DNA from: Angelobacter sp036502105 | GTDB taxonomy: Bacteria > Acidobacteriota > Terriglobia > Terriglobales > Acidobacteriaceae | Length of the DNA: 6,911 bases | NCBI GenBank assembly: GCA_036502105.1 | Contig: DASXZE010000027.1 | Span: 1-6,911 of the forward strand | Direction of reading: 5' to 3' | Shown: positions 5,431-6,911 of the stretch, piece by piece | Layout of the letters: each line of letters begins with the position of its first letter | Numbering within the stretch: position 1 is the stretch's first letter | Notes under the pieces: model-generated | The model's input: the letters and a program-made list of their open reading frames with translations, nothing else | What the model was told of the DNA's origin: nothing | Database searches by the model: none | Made by a program: the position numbers and the translations under genes

Positions 5431-6864
5431 TCACCTCTGGAATGGATTGCCCGCCAAGGCAGCAATGGCAAACCATCCCGTTGCTCCGGTATGCGGGTTC
5501 GGTTTATTCGAGAAACCAAATCCGTTGTTTAGCTCGCTTGAAGCCGCAACCAATCCCGTGCCGGCAGTAATCAACTTTCCCGCTACCGTTTGCCCGACAC
5601 CCTGCGTTGCTTGAGCACCCAGGCTATTGAGCAGCAGGAAGCGTGCGGTATCCACGTCGCCGGCGAATCCCGGAATATCGTGCTCTGCGGAAAGTCCGCG
5701 GGCAAGCAGCGCGGAAGCCAGATGCGCCGTACCTTCCAGCCAGACCGCTCCTGGATCTGGCGGCGTAGAGAATTGGTCAGAAGGAGCCAAGCCGTTATCG
5801 ACGATCGGCGGATGCTGCGCGAAGTTACTGAACGTGACGCCCGATATCCGTACGGTGTTGCCAGCCACTGACGTGTTGATATTTTGCGGCGTATCAGTAA
5901 CCGCCAGGTTGGTTTTGGCCCAGTCAAGTGAACTGGCGAAATTCTTATCTTTCAACGCCAGAAACGACCACGTGTTTACATCTTCCGGAATTGGATTTGT
6001 GTTGATGGTGATCTGATCCGGCAGCGTGCCGGTCCAGAAAAATCCGCCAGCGGTGTTGAACATAGCTTCAATAAAACTGCGTGCGTGTTGCGCCTGCATA
6101 GTCCAAAAAGCATCGCCGGTAAATTGGGCAAGCATGGTGAACAGAGCAAAGGCATCAATATTATGTTCTGTCGATTTGAAGGTTACCCGGTTGTTGCCAT
6201 TGTCCACGCCGCCGGTAAAGCCGCCAGGGCCAATCGCGCTGAAGGCGTTGTTCACAATCCACTGTCCGAGACGCACTGCTCCATCCAAAAAACGGTGGTC
6301 CGAACTACGCTGGAAAAGATGAGCCAATGCCATTCCTGTCCAGGACATGTCACCTGTCGCCGAGCCGATAAAGAAGAATGGCGCGAGCGCTTCCTGAAGA
6401 AACACGCCGTTCGCGTCCGGTTGAGCAACAAAATACGCTTGGCGAACTCTTCCATCGCCTGCAGGATCATTTTGCTGCGCGTAAAGCAGAGTTTCACCCA
6501 GAACCAGAGCCCGCTGAATATCAGCGTTGGTGCCGCGCTCAAGATATGCGTTGATTACGACCGCGTTGTCATAAACAAACGAGGTGCTCAAGAGGCCCAT
6601 CTGGTCGCTGAAGCTTTGTATCAGGCGCAGCGTTTGCCCCTGTGTATAAGCATCCATCATGGTATTGAGGAATGAATAGGCTTTGGCGAGTCCGTCCCTC
6701 AATTGCGACCCCTTAAAGAAGGATGGGTCTCCACTCTGTTCTTGCAGTGTGTCCTGAGCCGATGCAACCAGGCCAGCACCCGGCAGAGAAGTAAGCGCAC
6801 TCATAGTAAATGCGCCGATACCAAGTTTTCCAAGTTGGCGGCGCGATATTTTATCAAACGTCAT
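5431..6864 (-). CDS. Tat-exported protein of (alpha/alpha) six-hairpin glycosidase-like type, substrate unknown
   Basis: A 477-residue protein exported in folded form. The N terminus carries a twin-arginine signal, SRRQLGK (residues 7-13), a weakly hydrophobic segment to about residue 33, and an ASA-Q site suggesting cleavage after Ala36. The mature part is a series of amphipathic helices alternating with Gly/aromatic-rich loops, as in six-hairpin glycosidase-like proteins. Landmarks are SFVYDNAVVINAYLERG (95-111), LLYAQQNDPAGDGRVRQAYF (126-145), STEHNIDAFALF (231-242), GGFFWTGT (273-280), VWLEGTAHLASALL (374-387) and the terminal TGWFAIAALAGNPF. Glu233 and Glu377 are the acidic residues in the most family-like motifs and are candidates for catalysis, but this is inference. 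No family name is claimed beyond the fold. It is monocistronic as far as visible and converges with the upstream fusion gene. The start ATG (complement of 6862-6864) has a good Shine-Dalgarno and puts the RR motif at the normal distance. Confidence 0.85.
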   Translation of the reverse strand: MTFDKISRRQLGKLGIGAFTMSALTSLPGAGLVASAQDTLQEQSGDPSFFKGSQLRDGLAKAYSFLNTMMDAYTQGQTLRLIQSFSDQMGLLSTSFVYDNAVVINAYLERGTNADIQRALVLGETLLYAQQNDPAGDGRVRQAYFVAQPDANGVFLQEALAPFFFIGSATGDMSWTGMALAHLFQRSSDHRFLDGAVRLGQWIVNNAFSAIGPGGFTGGVDNGNNRVTFKSTEHNIDAFALFTMLAQFTGDAFWTMQAQHARSFIEAMFNTAGGFFWTGTLPDQITINTNPIPEDVNTWSFLALKDKNFASSLDWAKTNLAVTDTPQNINTSVAGNTVRISGVTFSNFAQHPPIVDNGLAPSDQFSTPPDPGAVWLEGTAHLASALLARGLSAEHDIPGFAGDVDTARFLLLNSLGAQATQGVGQTVAGKLITAGTGLVAASSELNNGFGFSNKPNPHTGATGWFAIAALAGNPFQR

Positions 6865-6870
6865 GTCAAA

Positions 6871-6878
6871 TCCCCTTT
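6871..6878 (-). promoter_or_regulatory. Ribosome binding site of the Tat-signal protein gene
   Basis: On the minus strand AAAGGGGA lies 6 nt before the ATG, a good Shine-Dalgarno that fixes the start. Farther upstream, to the window end at 6911, no convincing -35/-10 pair was seen, although TTTATC lies just before the site. Confidence 0.65.
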
Positions 6879-6911
6879 CTGATAAACGCGTCAGTCGTGT
6901 GCCCCGGCCCT

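Noticed and set aside
6085..6675. A 196-codon plus-strand frame opposite the Tat-signal protein
   Set aside because: The minus-strand frame has a Tat signal, a good ribosome binding site and coherent protein features. The plus frame looks like a shadow, with no domain and no Shine-Dalgarno.

Overview
The window appears to be chromosomal DNA of a GC-moderate (roughly 55 to 58 % by eye) Gram-negative-type bacterium. The style of the genes fits a soil Acidobacteriota member: a short GNAT-type ArgA, a ligase-carrier-acyltransferase fusion protein, a Tat-exported six-hairpin-like protein, and degenerate heptamer repeats between genes. The taxonomic call is inference from resemblance, not from a marker gene.

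Positions 1-2526 (+ strand) hold an arginine-biosynthesis operon. It contains the 3' part of argH (argininosuccinate lyase, cut by the window edge), a short GNAT-type N-acetylglutamate synthase (argA type), and argJ (glutamate N-acetyltransferase/ornithine acetyltransferase). The genes are packed with overlaps of 17 nt (argH/argA) and 4 nt (argA/argJ, GTGA), so translation is probably coupled. ArgA and ArgJ supply and recycle the acetyl group of the N-acetyl-ornithine branch, and ArgH performs the last step to arginine.

Positions 2524-2704 are an unusual non-coding element. Two 36-nt arms, each made of five degenerate heptamers (about TAGCYYT), lie in inverted orientation around a 109-nt spacer. 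The first arm begins exactly on the argJ stop codon and the second is followed by TTTT. This is the most unusual non-coding structure in the window.

Positions 2762-5290 (+) encode an 842-residue protein with an AMP-forming acyl ligase, an acyl-carrier-like domain and a PlsC-type acyltransferase in one chain. It resembles an Aas enzyme with the domain order reversed and its own carrier.

Positions 5431-6864 (- strand) encode a Tat-signal protein that looks like an (alpha/alpha) six-hairpin glycosidase-type fold. It converges on the preceding gene, and a perfect 14-bp hairpin lies between them, just after its stop codon. No RNA genes, CRISPR array, transposase or phage genes were seen, and no gene-free stretch exceeds 300 bases.
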